Notes: generated from the letters alone by a model not told the origin. A stretch of 64,000 nt of DNA from Nitrospira sp. (GCA_005116745.1 SWDS01000006.1:206935-270934), one strand, 5' to 3'; positions 18,185 through 26,422 are shown, numbered from the stretch's first letter. Translations and numbers: made by a program.

Positions 18185-18213
18185 ATTATATTAAAATGTC
18201 CAATGTTTGTCAA
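18185..18213 (-). promoter_or_regulatory. carH promoter
   Basis: On the minus strand TTGACA (18213-18208), 17-base spacer, TATAAT (18190-18185): a perfect sigma70 consensus. The spacer contains ACATTGGACAT, the repeat unit also found at the divergent promoter. Seven bases after the -10 is the A of the carH ATG, so the message may be leaderless. Confidence 0.75.
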
Positions 18214-18291
18214 AATTACTTCACGAACACTATTGACACATTGGACATGTTCAATTATACATTAGACATACAAGATACAAACATTGAACAT
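18196..18291. promoter_or_regulatory. Candidate CarH operator with 11-bp repeat units
   Basis: Plus-strand units ACATTGGACAT (18238), ACATTAGACAT (18259) and ACATTGAACAT (18281) lie 21 and 22 bases apart, in near 11-bp phase. A further unit lies in inverse orientation at 18196-18206. Known CarH proteins bind as tetramers to 11-bp direct repeats overlapping the -35 box, which fits this position. Binding itself is inferred. Confidence 0.6.
18233..18261 (+). promoter_or_regulatory. Promoter of the cytochrome/SUMF1 operon
   Basis: TTGACA (18233-18238), 17-base spacer with an operator unit, TATACA (18256-18261). The -35 boxes of this promoter and of the carH promoter are separated by 19 bases. 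The same 19-base spacing is found at 21444-21462. The predicted leader to the ATG at 18309 is about 40 bases. Confidence 0.7.
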
Positions 18292-18308
18292 TCGTCAGGA
18301 GGATCATC

Positions 18309-18926
18309 ATGAAAGGGAGGTTCAGGCAATACTTGAGTGTGTCGGGTGGGGCCCTGCTTCTTGGTGTCGTTCTTATGGTCGGAGCAATCGCCGTGGTCTT
18401 CGGCGGCGAGCATGCCCTCTCGAGGACTGAGTTCTGCGTGAGCTGCCATTCCCAGACATATCCCTATGAGGAGCTGAAAAAGTCCTCACACTATGGCGCG
18501 CTAGGGGCCGATCCAGGCTGTAAGGATTGCCACGTCCCCCAGGGCTTAGGGAACTTCCATCTGGCTTTATGGACACACACCTATGACGGGATCCGGGCGG
18601 TGCTCGCAGAGATCAAATATGACTACTCAACGATCGAGAAATTTAACGAGCGCCGGCCAATCATGGCCCACTACGCTCGCATGTCTCTAAAAAACTGGGA
18701 CAGCGTCACTTGCCGGGAGTGCCACAAGAATACTAAGCCACCTGGCGCATCAGCGAAGGCCGCACACAAGAAGATGGAAACCGAGGGCGCCACCTGCATT
18801 GACTGCCATCAGAATCTGGTCCACAAGAAAGTCCCGGAGAGCGATCTCAATGCAAGTTTGGCGCAGGGCATCATGGTCTTGAAGGAAGTAAAAAAAGAAA
18901 CAGAAGACAAGGATGAGAAGGACTAG
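18309..18926 (+). CDS. Membrane-anchored tetrahaem cytochrome c (NapC/NrfH family)
   Basis: A 205-residue quinol-oxidising type cytochrome: one N-terminal membrane anchor (about residues 12-35), then four haem c motifs: CVSCH, CKDCH, CRECH and CIDCH. The arrangement matches the NapC/NirT/NrfH family, which takes electrons from the quinol pool to periplasmic partners; the ammonia-oxidiser cytochrome cM552 belongs here too. Start ATG with GAGGA upstream. It is the first gene after the CarH-type promoter and is followed by a cytochrome c-SUMF1 fusion, so it may supply or drain electrons for that periplasmic module. The C-terminal tail is rich in Lys and Glu. Confidence 0.88.
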   Translation: MKGRFRQYLSVSGGALLLGVVLMVGAIAVVFGGEHALSRTEFCVSCHSQTYPYEELKKSSHYGALGADPGCKDCHVPQGLGNFHLALWTHTYDGIRAVLAEIKYDYSTIEKFNERRPIMAHYARMSLKNWDSVTCRECHKNTKPPGASAKAAHKKMETEGATCIDCHQNLVHKKVPESDLNASLAQGIMVLKEVKKETEDKDEKD

Positions 18927-19037
18927 TCTATCCCTCGTGACCCGTCCTAATCCAAAGTCAACATGGCGTTGTCATCCAATTGATAGTAAAACACTACCAG
19001 ATGTCCAATAAGTTGAGGTAGCAATAGGAGGTCGCGC

Positions 19038-20240
19038 ATGAGTGGGAGGATGATAGCGCAATGCATCATGGTCTTGGTATCGAGCCTGACTCTCTCAGGA
19101 GGGATCGCCGGTTCGGCAGAACTCATGCCGTTGGATCCAGTGCCAGCCGCTTATGCCAACAACAAAATGCCAGCCGGTTGGTGGACGGATCCAAAAATCA
19201 TTGAGGAGGGAAAAAAGATCTATGTCGGTGAAGCCGACCCGCTTGTCTCCTGTACTGGTTGCCATGGCGAGGACGGTGAACCAGTAAGAAGTGGGGAGGG
19301 GGTTCGTAGCCTGAAACATACTAAACGCTTCTCAGACAGCTATTGGTTCTGGCGGGTGGCGGAAGGGATTCCAAAGACGCCAATGATGCCATACAAATCG
19401 CTCCTCTCAGAAGACCAGATCTGGCAAGTTGTCGCATTCATGCATACCTTCTCGCATGGAGGAAAACCTGTCGAACACAAAGATTATACGGGGTACAAGC
19501 GACCGGAGAAGATCAAGCCCAAGAATGTGGGGCCGATGGTCCTCGTGCCCGCCGGGGAATTTACGATGGGGAACAATGAAGGTGGTGACGATGAAAAGCC
19601 CGAGCACAAGGTCTTTCTCAATGCTTATTATATCGATGTCTATGAAGTAACGGTCGGGCAATATGCGAAGTTTCTTGACTTTACCAGTATATTCCCACCG
19701 CCGAAGTGGACGACTATGAACGAGCCGCCTCATCAGAACCGACCGGTTGTCAATGTCGATTGGGCGGATGCGAACAACTATTGCAAGTGGGCCGGCAAGC
19801 GCCTGCCGACCGAAGCCGAATGGGAGAAGGCGGCACGGGGAACAGATGGGCGCATCTATCCCTGGGGTAACGATCCACCCGATCCACTCCGCGCCAATTA
19901 TGGGAAAGAGAAGGAGAAGTGGAACAAACATGATGCGCTGGCGCCGGTGGGGCAATTGAAAGCCGGCAAGAGCCCCTATGGGATCTATGATCTGGCGGGA
20001 AATGTCTGGGAATGGGTGAACGACTGGTATGACCAAGACTATTATGCGACCAGCCCATCGCAAAACCCGCCAGGACCAAAAAGCGGCAAATACAAGGTGA
20101 TGCGGGGCGGCTCGTGGGACTTTGCTCCCGAGAGCCTGCGATCAGCTCGCCGGGACTTTAACATACCGTCGACCACCGACTACGACTCGCCGGCGTATCG
20201 GAACTTCAACAGTGGGTTCCGCTGTGCGAAGAGTCCGTAG
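19038..20240 (+). CDS. Secreted fusion of a cytochrome c domain and a SUMF1-type domain
   Basis: A 400-residue protein with a signal peptide (to about residue 28). Residues 50-145 form a mono-haem cytochrome c domain (CTGCHGEDGEP, with a likely Met ligand in TPMMPYKSLL). Residues about 165-400 form a SUMF1/FGE-type lectin-like fold (VLVPAGEFTMG, KRLPTEAEWEKAARG, YPWGN, LAGNVWEWVNDWY, VMRGGSWD, SGFRCAKSP). The two cysteines used by true formylglycine-generating enzymes are absent from the RGGSW region, so sulfatase activation is unlikely. A strong AGGAGG site precedes the ATG. A single ATGTCCAAT operator-like half site lies at 19001. The haem suggests a redox role. Confidence 0.85.
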   Translation: MSGRMIAQCIMVLVSSLTLSGGIAGSAELMPLDPVPAAYANNKMPAGWWTDPKIIEEGKKIYVGEADPLVSCTGCHGEDGEPVRSGEGVRSLKHTKRFSDSYWFWRVAEGIPKTPMMPYKSLLSEDQIWQVVAFMHTFSHGGKPVEHKDYTGYKRPEKIKPKNVGPMVLVPAGEFTMGNNEGGDDEKPEHKVFLNAYYIDVYEVTVGQYAKFLDFTSIFPPPKWTTMNEPPHQNRPVVNVDWADANNYCKWAGKRLPTEAEWEKAARGTDGRIYPWGNDPPDPLRANYGKEKEKWNKHDALAPVGQLKAGKSPYGIYDLAGNVWEWVNDWYDQDYYATSPSQNPPGPKSGKYKVMRGGSWDFAPESLRSARRDFNIPSTTDYDSPAYRNFNSGFRCAKSP

Positions 20241-20260
20241 GGGAACAAGGAGGCCTACCA

Positions 20261-20641
20261 ATGACACGATCTAACACCCAAATCGCTCTAACGCTGACCG
20301 GAGTTCTCGCCACGCTCCTCACCACTGGCATGCCACTCCAGTCGGCATTCGGTGAAGGTGGTGCGCGACGTGATGTCGTACGGCAAGAACAGCAAAACGT
20401 CAAAGATGCCATCAACCACGCGGCGGAAGCAGTGGAACACGGCCAACAAGGTCATGCCGAGAAGCTTGTGACCCATGCCGAAGCCTCGCTGCAGCATGTA
20501 GTTAGAGGAGGGGAAAACCCGCATTTGGCAGAAGCGATGACCAATCTGAAAGCAGCGATTGAGCATGGTAAAGCTGGTCATGCTGACGTGGCTACGAAAC
20601 ATGCCGAAACTGCCGTCACCCACCTCTCTCAAGTCAAGTAA
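20261..20641 (+). CDS. SmbP-like small metal-binding protein
   Basis: A 126-residue secreted protein. After the signal peptide, the mature part is a helical repeat with regularly spaced histidines (for example NHAAEAVEHGQQGHAEK, HAEASLQH, AAIEHGKAGHADVATKHAE). This is the pattern of SmbP, the periplasmic metal-binding four-helix protein first known from Nitrosomonas, which binds copper and other divalent metals. It follows the cytochrome-SUMF1 gene by 20 bases with a good AGGAGG site, so it belongs to the same operon. A second, less His-rich relative is at 26423. Confidence 0.8.
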   Translation: MTRSNTQIALTLTGVLATLLTTGMPLQSAFGEGGARRDVVRQEQQNVKDAINHAAEAVEHGQQGHAEKLVTHAEASLQHVVRGGENPHLAEAMTNLKAAIEHGKAGHADVATKHAETAVTHLSQVK

Positions 20642-20675
20642 CGGATGAACACCTCTCACGAAAGATGGCTTGTAC

Positions 20676-20707
20676 GAGTGGGCAGGGGAAGATGACTCTG
20701 CCCGCTC
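20676..20707. terminator. Hairpin between convergent genes
   Basis: A 10-bp stem (GAGTGGGCAG with CTGCCCGCTC, one G-T pair) and 12-base loop, 35 bases after the SmbP stop and overlapping the end of the convergent DCC gene. No T-run, so bidirectional termination is only probable. Confidence 0.4.
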
Positions 20708-21116
20708 ACTCACTGTGCGGACGTGAAAGAGCAGATTTGCATGCACTTTCCGCACAGGTATGCGAGCGACCGGTGAGCCTCAAGCGGTTCCGTGCAAACC
20801 AGGCATAGGCCCTCACGACAAGTGGCTCGACTAAAGAAAGACGACTGAGTCTCGCCAAGAATCCCAGGCCAACTGCCTCCCACATAGCTCGAAATACCTC
20901 GACGCCGGTGATCACAGTCCCGTTGACCCAACGAGCATGAATGATTCTCCCAAGTTCAGCGGGAGAGATATTTATAGATGTTGGGTCATAGTCCGGCCGT
21001 GAGAAGTCGCAAAATACCAGTAGCCGTCGCTTATCCAACCGTCTCATGAGGGCGATTTCTCGATCGCAAATCGGACAGGCTCCATCAAAGAATACGGTGA
21101 GCGGGTAGGATGCCAT
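20706..21116 (-). CDS. DCC family thiol-disulfide oxidoreductase-like protein (DUF393)
   Basis: About 136 residues. The family motif FFDGACPICDREIALM with its CxxC is at the N terminus, followed by LVFCDFSRPD. Proteins of this family have a thioredoxin-like fold and often lie in stress or light-response gene groups. The frame opens at 21206, but the ATG at 21116 has an AGGAGAGG site and begins directly at the domain. It is likely driven by the minus-strand promoter at 21415-21443, which would leave a leader of about 290 bases in which I see no gene. Confidence 0.8.
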   Translation of the reverse strand: MASYPLTVFFDGACPICDREIALMRRLDKRRLLVFCDFSRPDYDPTSINISPAELGRIIHARWVNGTVITGVEVFRAMWEAVGLGFLARLSRLSLVEPLVVRAYAWFARNRLRLTGRSHTCAESACKSALSRPHSE

Positions 21117-21414
21117 ATGATCGACCTCTCCTCGTAATCCGCGAGATATGGTTTGCCTCATGAATCGATCCAACCTGTGATCCAACTCAGCAAAGTTCTC
21201 CAGCACCCGAGCACATATTCTTCATACGGTAGTTGATCAATAACTCACGCCTGGCGAGCACGCCATCTTTCTCTCCGCAGTTTCGGTATCCATTCACTCC
21301 CCTAGTCAGTTTCATAAGACCAACTCGACGTCCACAGGCTTGAATGACATATCTGGATAGGCCCACGAGCTTCGTAACTATATATTTTATTTAAATATTT
21401 CATTTTATAAATCT

Positions 21415-21443
21415 ATTCTATTTTTATGTCCATTGTTTGTCAA
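21415..21443 (-). promoter_or_regulatory. Minus-strand promoter of the second CarH-type site
   Basis: TTGACA (21443-21438), 17-base spacer, TAGAAT (21420-21415). The spacer contains ACAATGGACAT, one mismatch from the unit in the carH promoter. It points to the DCC gene. About 290 bases of AT-rich leader follow without a recognisable gene. Confidence 0.6.
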
Positions 21444-21462
21444 CTCTTTTTAATGATAACAC

Positions 21463-21510
21463 TTGACACCTTGGACATTATGCTTTATACATTAGACATA
21501 CTTTTGACAT
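21463..21510 (+). promoter_or_regulatory. Plus-strand promoter and operator units of the second CarH-type site
   Basis: TTGACA (21463-21468), 17 bases, TATACA (21486-21491), the same boxes and spacing as at 18233. Units ACCTTGGACAT (21468), ACATTAGACAT (21489) and ACTTTTGACAT (21500) keep an 11-bp phase. The -35 boxes of the two divergent promoters are again 19 bases apart. It probably drives the zinc-ribbon gene at 21540 and what follows. Confidence 0.65.
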
Positions 21511-21539
21511 ACACTGAGCCTCATTCAATGGAGGTCGCC

Positions 21540-21830
21540 ATGGCAAGCGCGAAACAAAGAACGAGAGTCGGTGAACTTGGAAGTAAATCAGACTTCTCTC
21601 CAACACTGCGTCCATCAAGCTGCTGCAGATGTGGCGGTCTTATGGTGAAGGAAATCTCTATGGACCTGTGGAATAGCATGAGCGAATTAGAATGCGTCAC
21701 AAGACGATGCGTGCAGTGCGGTGACATCATCGATGCCGTCATTTTACGTAATCGTTGCGTTCATCAAGAGCCAACGACCATCCAACATCCAAGACAATCT
21801 TTAGGGCGCGCGGGCTCAATCGAGAGATGA
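21540..21830 (+). CDS. Small zinc-ribbon-like protein, function unknown
   Basis: A 96-residue protein with two CxxCG-type knuckles (CCRCGGLMVKE and CVQCGDIIDAVI) about 33 residues apart, a likely zinc ribbon. The start at 21540 has a GGAGG site 8 bases upstream. The longer frame from 21426 would run through the promoter and is rejected. The N terminus is basic, and the C-terminal 30 residues have no clear structure. It lies 40-50 bases behind the CarH-type promoter, so it is probably part of that regulon. It could be a DNA-binding or regulatory protein, but no family was recognised. Confidence 0.6.
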   Translation: MASAKQRTRVGELGSKSDFSPTLRPSSCCRCGGLMVKEISMDLWNSMSELECVTRRCVQCGDIIDAVILRNRCVHQEPTTIQHPRQSLGRAGSIER

Positions 21831-21997
21831 TCACTATGGAACGGTCTCTGTTAGGACACTATGCGACGATACATTTTGAATTGACTCATTCCCCTACTCC
21901 GACAAATCAGAATCGTCCTGTTGTTCCAAGCAGACTTTCGGCTGGGCACCCACGCATGGAGTATTAATTTTACCGTTTAAACCACAGGGAGGGCGTG

Positions 21998-22477
21998 ATG
22001 AAGAACAACATGTATGTACGAAATAGGTTACTGGTTGCTCTAGTTATGGGGGCCATCGTGATAGCGGTGATGAGCTTCGATGGGCGATCCGTTGTCCAGG
22101 CTATGGATAAGGGTGAGATGCACATCGATATTACAATCACGGACCTGGGGTACAGCGTAAAAGGCCACACAATGCCCGATCAATTGACATCAATCACGTT
22201 CCGCAACAATGGCACCATCCCCCATGGGATCACTTCCCCGGCGTTCACGAAGGGAGTCATCAAGAAGGAGGGCGATGGTGTGGAGGTGAGAGACTCACAG
22301 GGCAAAGGATACAAGGCCTATCATCTTGAACCTGGGAAGGTCATGACTATGCACTTCTCTAAAGTATCTACTCCGGAAGGGGAAACGACGCAGGTACCCT
22401 TCTGGTGTGATGTTCACACCCACATGAAGGGGGAATTTTTGGTTGTGGAGACGAGGGGTGAGCTCGGCGGTGGCTGA
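21998..22477 (+). CDS. Secreted cupredoxin-like protein
   Basis: About 159 residues with a signal peptide or N-terminal anchor (LLVALVMGAIVIAVMSF). The mature part is a cupredoxin-like beta domain. Likely copper ligands are His in GTIPHGITSP, Cys and His in PFWCDVHTHMKGEFLV, and the following Met. A type 1 copper site is thus likely and would make it a periplasmic electron carrier or copper carrier. GTG 21995 precedes the chosen ATG; an AGGGAGGG site is upstream. It is in the same direction as the SUMF1 genes. The 204 bases after it hold no gene that I can support. Confidence 0.72.
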   Translation: MKNNMYVRNRLLVALVMGAIVIAVMSFDGRSVVQAMDKGEMHIDITITDLGYSVKGHTMPDQLTSITFRNNGTIPHGITSPAFTKGVIKKEGDGVEVRDSQGKGYKAYHLEPGKVMTMHFSKVSTPEGETTQVPFWCDVHTHMKGEFLVVETRGELGGG

Positions 22478-22681
22478 GGACCGTTCAGCTGCCACGGCCA
22501 AAGTCTTCTCGACAGTTCGTGCAACGGTTGATCACCCGGACCATAGGAGAAGAAGCCGAGGCGTACTTCATACTGAAATTGGCCGGAGAAATAGTCCAAC
22601 ATTTGAATTAGTTGGGAAAATCAGAATTGCATTTTTGCTGTACCAGGGCGGTCCTGGTGTTCCAAACCAAGGAGGTCTCTT

Positions 22682-23626
22682 ATGCGGAGTGTAATGGCGT
22701 TTTCGGTGGGATTGGGGGTGACGGTGATGGTAGGAGCCGTCTCAGTCGCCACAGCGGGGGACATGGTGCTCATCCCAAAGGGAGAATTTACCATGGGTAG
22801 TAGCGAGCATTCGGATGAGGCCCAGCACCAGGTTGTGCTTGATGCCTATCTGATCGACAAGTTCGAAGCCTCGAATGCACGCTACAAGGAGTTTATGAAG
22901 GCAACCAGTCACCCGGCACCGGCCTATTGGGACGACCCAAGGCTCAGTAAGCCTACCCATCCAGTTGTCGGTGTGAGCTGGACTGATGCCAATGCGTTCT
23001 GCAAGTGGGATGGCAAACGGCTTCCGACGGAAGCGGAGTGGGAGCGAGCGGCTAAGGGTCCACAGGGCGACAACCACTACCCATGGGGACACATGCTGGA
23101 TCCCAAGAAGGCCAACTATGGGCAGAACGTGGGCCGCACCGCGCCAGTCGATTCCTACCCAGATGGAGTAAGCGGGTTTGGCGTCTACAACATGGCCGGC
23201 AACGTCTTCGAATGGGTCGAGGATTGGTATGACCTCAACTACTACAAGACCAGTCCAGCAATGAATCCCCGCGGCGCCGAAAAGGGGTACAACTTCGCCA
23301 ATCAAGGACCGGTGAAAGTGCTCCGTGGTGGGTCCTGGCTTGCGCCGGAAACCTCTCTCCATACGAGTCACCGATTCTGGAATCAGCCTGATAATAATTC
23401 ATACGGAGTCGGTCTTGGATTTCGTTGCGCAAAGTCTGTACAGACGGTTTCGGACGAAGCCGTACAAACAGGACGTGACGCCTTTATTCAGGCGCTAGTC
23501 GCCATGGGTGCCGAAAAGAATGCGGATGCCATGGCTGCCATTGAGAAAGCATTGGCCTCGGATCCGGGAAACCAGGAGTACCTAGCAACCCGTGAACTGA
23601 TCCAGAAGGGTATGAAGAAGAAGTAG
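22682..23626 (+). CDS. Secreted SUMF1-domain protein with helical C-terminal extension
   Basis: A 314-residue protein. Signal peptide ending at about residue 26, then a complete SUMF1/FGE-type domain (VLIPKGEFTMGSSE, KRLPTEAEWERAAKG, YPWGH, MAGNVFEWVEDWY, VLRGGSWLAPE, LGFRCAKS) to about residue 255, then a helical tail of about 55 residues resembling a single TPR unit. It lacks the catalytic cysteines of formylglycine-generating enzymes. It is a close paralogue of the gene at 25312, including the tail; both share SHPAPAYWDDPRL. AAGGAGG precedes the ATG. Role unknown; other SUMF1 relatives such as NirV, PvdO and EgtB show how varied the fold's uses are. Confidence 0.82.
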   Translation: MRSVMAFSVGLGVTVMVGAVSVATAGDMVLIPKGEFTMGSSEHSDEAQHQVVLDAYLIDKFEASNARYKEFMKATSHPAPAYWDDPRLSKPTHPVVGVSWTDANAFCKWDGKRLPTEAEWERAAKGPQGDNHYPWGHMLDPKKANYGQNVGRTAPVDSYPDGVSGFGVYNMAGNVFEWVEDWYDLNYYKTSPAMNPRGAEKGYNFANQGPVKVLRGGSWLAPETSLHTSHRFWNQPDNNSYGVGLGFRCAKSVQTVSDEAVQTGRDAFIQALVAMGAEKNADAMAAIEKALASDPGNQEYLATRELIQKGMKKK

Positions 23627-23635
23627 TCGAAGCCT

Positions 23636-23660
23636 GGGAGGGGGGTTATCGCCCCCTCCC
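23636..23660 (+). terminator. GC-rich hairpin after the first stand-alone SUMF1 gene
   Basis: Perfect 9-bp stem (GGGAGGGGG with CCCCCTCCC) and 7-base loop, 10 bases after the stop. No T-run follows, so it may be a partial terminator or a stability element before the SDR gene. Confidence 0.5.
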
Positions 23661-23689
23661 CTGGTCCAAGTCGTGATGAGAGGTCTGAA

Positions 23690-25246
23690 GTGAATAAGTC
23701 TGACACCACTGGTCCAAGTACATCGACGGCGAACCCAGCAGCAACCCCAGGCACCTCCCTCATGCTTCTCACTGGCGCGAGCGGGTACATTGGCGGCCGT
23801 CTTCTGCCGTCGTTAGAAAATCAGGGCTACCGCCTGCGCTGCCTGGCCAGGCGCCCAGAGATTCTTAAGCCGAAGGTCAGTCCATCAACGGAAGTTGTGG
23901 CGGGTGACGTCCTTGATCGAGCAAGTCTCGACAACGCGTTCTGCGGGGTCGACGTGGCCTACTACATGGTCCATTCCATGAGTTCGACTGGCTCGTTTGA
24001 GGAGACGGACCGGCAGGCGGCGCGGAACTTTAGTGAAGCGGCCAAGGCAGCTGGTGTGAAGGGACTCATCTATGTGGGAGGCTTGGGCAGCGACGAAGAA
24101 GAACTCTCGGCACACTTGCGCAGTCGGCACGAGGTCGGTGACATCTTGAGGCAGTCGGGCCTACCGGTCTGTGAGTTTCGGGCATCCGCCGTGATTGGCT
24201 CCGGCAGTGCCTCGTTTGAGCTGGTTCGAGCGCTGGTCGAACGATTGCCGATCATGCTCACACCGAGATGGGTCAAAGGGAAGGCGCAGCCGATCGGAAT
24301 CGACGACTTGTTGGACTATCTGATTGAAGCGCTTCAGATTCCTCTCTCCCAATACCGTATCTATGAAGTCGGCGGGGCAGACAAAGTCTCCTACGCGGAT
24401 ATGATGCGGGCATACGGGCGGCAACGCGGGCTTAAGCCGCTCATCATCCCAGTGCCGGTCCTCACCCCCTGGCTGTCTGCTCTGTGGTTGGGGTTGATCA
24501 CACCGCTCTACGCTCGCATCGGTCGAGCGATTATTGAGAGCATCGTCCATGTCACGGTGGTACGGGACAATGCTGCGCTGACAACCTTCTCTGTACGTCC
24601 GATGGGAATCGATGAAGCGATGCACCGAGCCCTTGTCCGTGAGGAGCGACATTTCTCCGAAACGCGCTGGTCCGATGCGCTCTCTTCATCCGGCAGGCTG
24701 CCGTCGTGGGGAGGCGTCCGGTTCGGCACGCGCATCGTCGATTCACGAACGTTGACCGTCGAAGCGCCACCAGAAGCCGTCTTCAGGTCCATTGAGAGAA
24801 TCGGAGGTAACCATGGTTGGTACGCCTGCAACTGGCTGTGGCGGGTGCGCGGCTTCATCGACCTCATTCAAGGGGGTGTCGGCATGGGACGGGGACGGCC
24901 CTCTTCCACGACCCTCCGCGTCGGCGACACGGTCGACTCATTTCGCGTCGAAGCGATCGAGCCGAATCAGCGCCTGCGGCTTAAGTCCGAGATGAATTTG
25001 CCTGGGCGGGCATGGCTGGAGTTTGAGGTGACGGAGGCCGGCTCTTCAACACAGATACGGCAGACGGCGATCTTTGATCCGGTGGGACTGAAAGGCCAGC
25101 TATACTGGTATTCCCTCTACGTGCCGCATGAGTTTGTGTTCAATGGGATGTTACGGGGAATCGCGCAAGCCGCGTTGCGAGAAATGAGGGACCTCGATAC
25201 GTCGAAAATGCCAAATGGGCAGACGGCAACGCAGCACCACCGCTGA
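23690..25246 (+). CDS. SDR-type NAD(P)-binding protein fused to DUF2867
   Basis: A 518-residue cytoplasmic protein from a GTG start with GAGAGG upstream. The first 300 residues are an NmrA/SDR-like Rossmann domain (LLTGASGYIGGRLLP, with YVGGLGSDEE and the RSRHEVGDILRQSG stretch). The last 160 residues match DUF2867, a START/polyketide-cyclase-like fold (GNHGWYACNWLWRVRGFIDL, LKGQLYWYSLYVPHEF). This SDR-DUF2867 fusion is typical of light- and LitR/CarH-linked gene groups. It sits between the paralogous SUMF1 genes at 22682 and 25312. The substrate is unknown. Confidence 0.82.
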   Translation: MNKSDTTGPSTSTANPAATPGTSLMLLTGASGYIGGRLLPSLENQGYRLRCLARRPEILKPKVSPSTEVVAGDVLDRASLDNAFCGVDVAYYMVHSMSSTGSFEETDRQAARNFSEAAKAAGVKGLIYVGGLGSDEEELSAHLRSRHEVGDILRQSGLPVCEFRASAVIGSGSASFELVRALVERLPIMLTPRWVKGKAQPIGIDDLLDYLIEALQIPLSQYRIYEVGGADKVSYADMMRAYGRQRGLKPLIIPVPVLTPWLSALWLGLITPLYARIGRAIIESIVHVTVVRDNAALTTFSVRPMGIDEAMHRALVREERHFSETRWSDALSSSGRLPSWGGVRFGTRIVDSRTLTVEAPPEAVFRSIERIGGNHGWYACNWLWRVRGFIDLIQGGVGMGRGRPSSTTLRVGDTVDSFRVEAIEPNQRLRLKSEMNLPGRAWLEFEVTEAGSSTQIRQTAIFDPVGLKGQLYWYSLYVPHEFVFNGMLRGIAQAALREMRDLDTSKMPNGQTATQHHR

Positions 25247-25311
25247 ACCGGGCACACCGAAAGAGGCGGGACTGCTTGTATGGACAAACCAATTTGTGAT
25301 GGAGGTCTGCG

Positions 25312-26370
25312 ATGCATACAGCAAGAATCATTGTGATCGCGGCGCTGGCAACCGCATTCATAACAGTGAACCCGGCAGCCCGTGCGGAAGATCCCTTGCT
25401 ACCAAAGGACATGGTGTATATCGGGCAGGGAGGATCGGTGATGGGGCTCGACCGGGAGGAGCCCGTAAACACGAGCAAGAAGCCCACGCTTTACGAACAG
25501 CGGATGAAGACACCTTGGTCTGCAGAAGCACTGAACGACGAAAGTCCGGCTCATATGGTGTTCTTGGATCCATACTTCATTGATAAGTACGAAGTATCGA
25601 ACAAAGACTATGGTGAATTCATCAAGGCAAAAAGTCACCCAGCTCCGGCCTACTGGGACGATCCCCGTTTAAATAAGTCTCAACTGCCCGTCGTCGGGGT
25701 GAATTGGGAGGACGCCAGAGCCTTCTGCGACTATCGAGGCAAACGGCTGCCGACTGAAGCAGAGTGGGAAAAGGCCGCTCGAGGTCCAGATGGTAATCTC
25801 TATCCCTGGGGCAACGCTTTTGATCCAACGAAAGTCAATTATGGGAAAAAGCACGATGCCACCATGCCCGTTGACTCATACCCAGAAGGAGCCAGCTATT
25901 ACGGCCTACACCACATGTCCGGCAATGTCTTCGAGTGGGTCTCAGACTGGTATGACCCGCGCTACTATGGACGGCTTGAAACGAGCCTGAATCCAAGCGG
26001 CCCGGCTCGACCCTTATGGATGGGAGGAACCGGGACGTACGTGGATCGTCTGACCGTCGGCGAGAAGCGCGTTATTCGCGGTGGGTCTTGGATCGCACCG
26101 GAGGGCACAGCGAGGGCGACCCACCGGTTCTGGAATCATCCACTCAATAACAGCTACGGCGTGGGTCTGGGATTCCGCTGCGCGAAGGCTGCCCCACCAG
26201 AAATCGACCAGCGAATCAAAGACGCCGCCATCTTGACCTACGTCGAAATGGGACGAGAGCGCTTTGCGGAAGCTCAGCAGACCCTTGCTCCAGCACTGGC
26301 CCTTGACCCAAAGAATAGGGAGCTCCTGGATCTTCGACAATTGATCGAACAATCGATGAAGCGACCGTGA
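25312..26370 (+). CDS. Secreted SUMF1-domain protein (paralogue of 22682)
   Basis: A 352-residue protein with a signal peptide (cut likely after PAARA), an insert of about 30 residues near the N terminus (EEPVNTSKKPTLYEQRMK) and a SUMF1-type domain (AHMVFLDPYFIDKYEVS, KRLPTEAEWEKAARG, YPWGN, MSGNVFEWVSDWYD, VIRGGSWIAPE, LGFRCAKA). A C-terminal helical tail of about 55 residues matches that of 22682. It has no cysteine pair in the RGGSW region, hence is probably not a formylglycine-generating enzyme. GGAGG precedes the ATG. It is followed by an SmbP-like gene and another SUMF1 gene, apparently in one operon. Confidence 0.82.
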   Translation: MHTARIIVIAALATAFITVNPAARAEDPLLPKDMVYIGQGGSVMGLDREEPVNTSKKPTLYEQRMKTPWSAEALNDESPAHMVFLDPYFIDKYEVSNKDYGEFIKAKSHPAPAYWDDPRLNKSQLPVVGVNWEDARAFCDYRGKRLPTEAEWEKAARGPDGNLYPWGNAFDPTKVNYGKKHDATMPVDSYPEGASYYGLHHMSGNVFEWVSDWYDPRYYGRLETSLNPSGPARPLWMGGTGTYVDRLTVGEKRVIRGGSWIAPEGTARATHRFWNHPLNNSYGVGLGFRCAKAAPPEIDQRIKDAAILTYVEMGRERFAEAQQTLAPALALDPKNRELLDLRQLIEQSMKRP

Positions 26371-26422
26371 AGGAAGATTTCACGCGACTTGTACATGATT
26401 TGATCGTGACGGAGGCGAACCA

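Noticed and set aside
19407-20063. Minus-strand frame of 218 codons within the cytochrome-SUMF1 gene
   Set aside because: Shadow of a strongly supported gene; no recognisable domain or ribosome site.
22742-23371. Minus-strand frame of 209 codons within a SUMF1 gene
   Set aside because: Shadow frame; the same kind of frame appears opposite the other SUMF1 genes because they share codon patterns.
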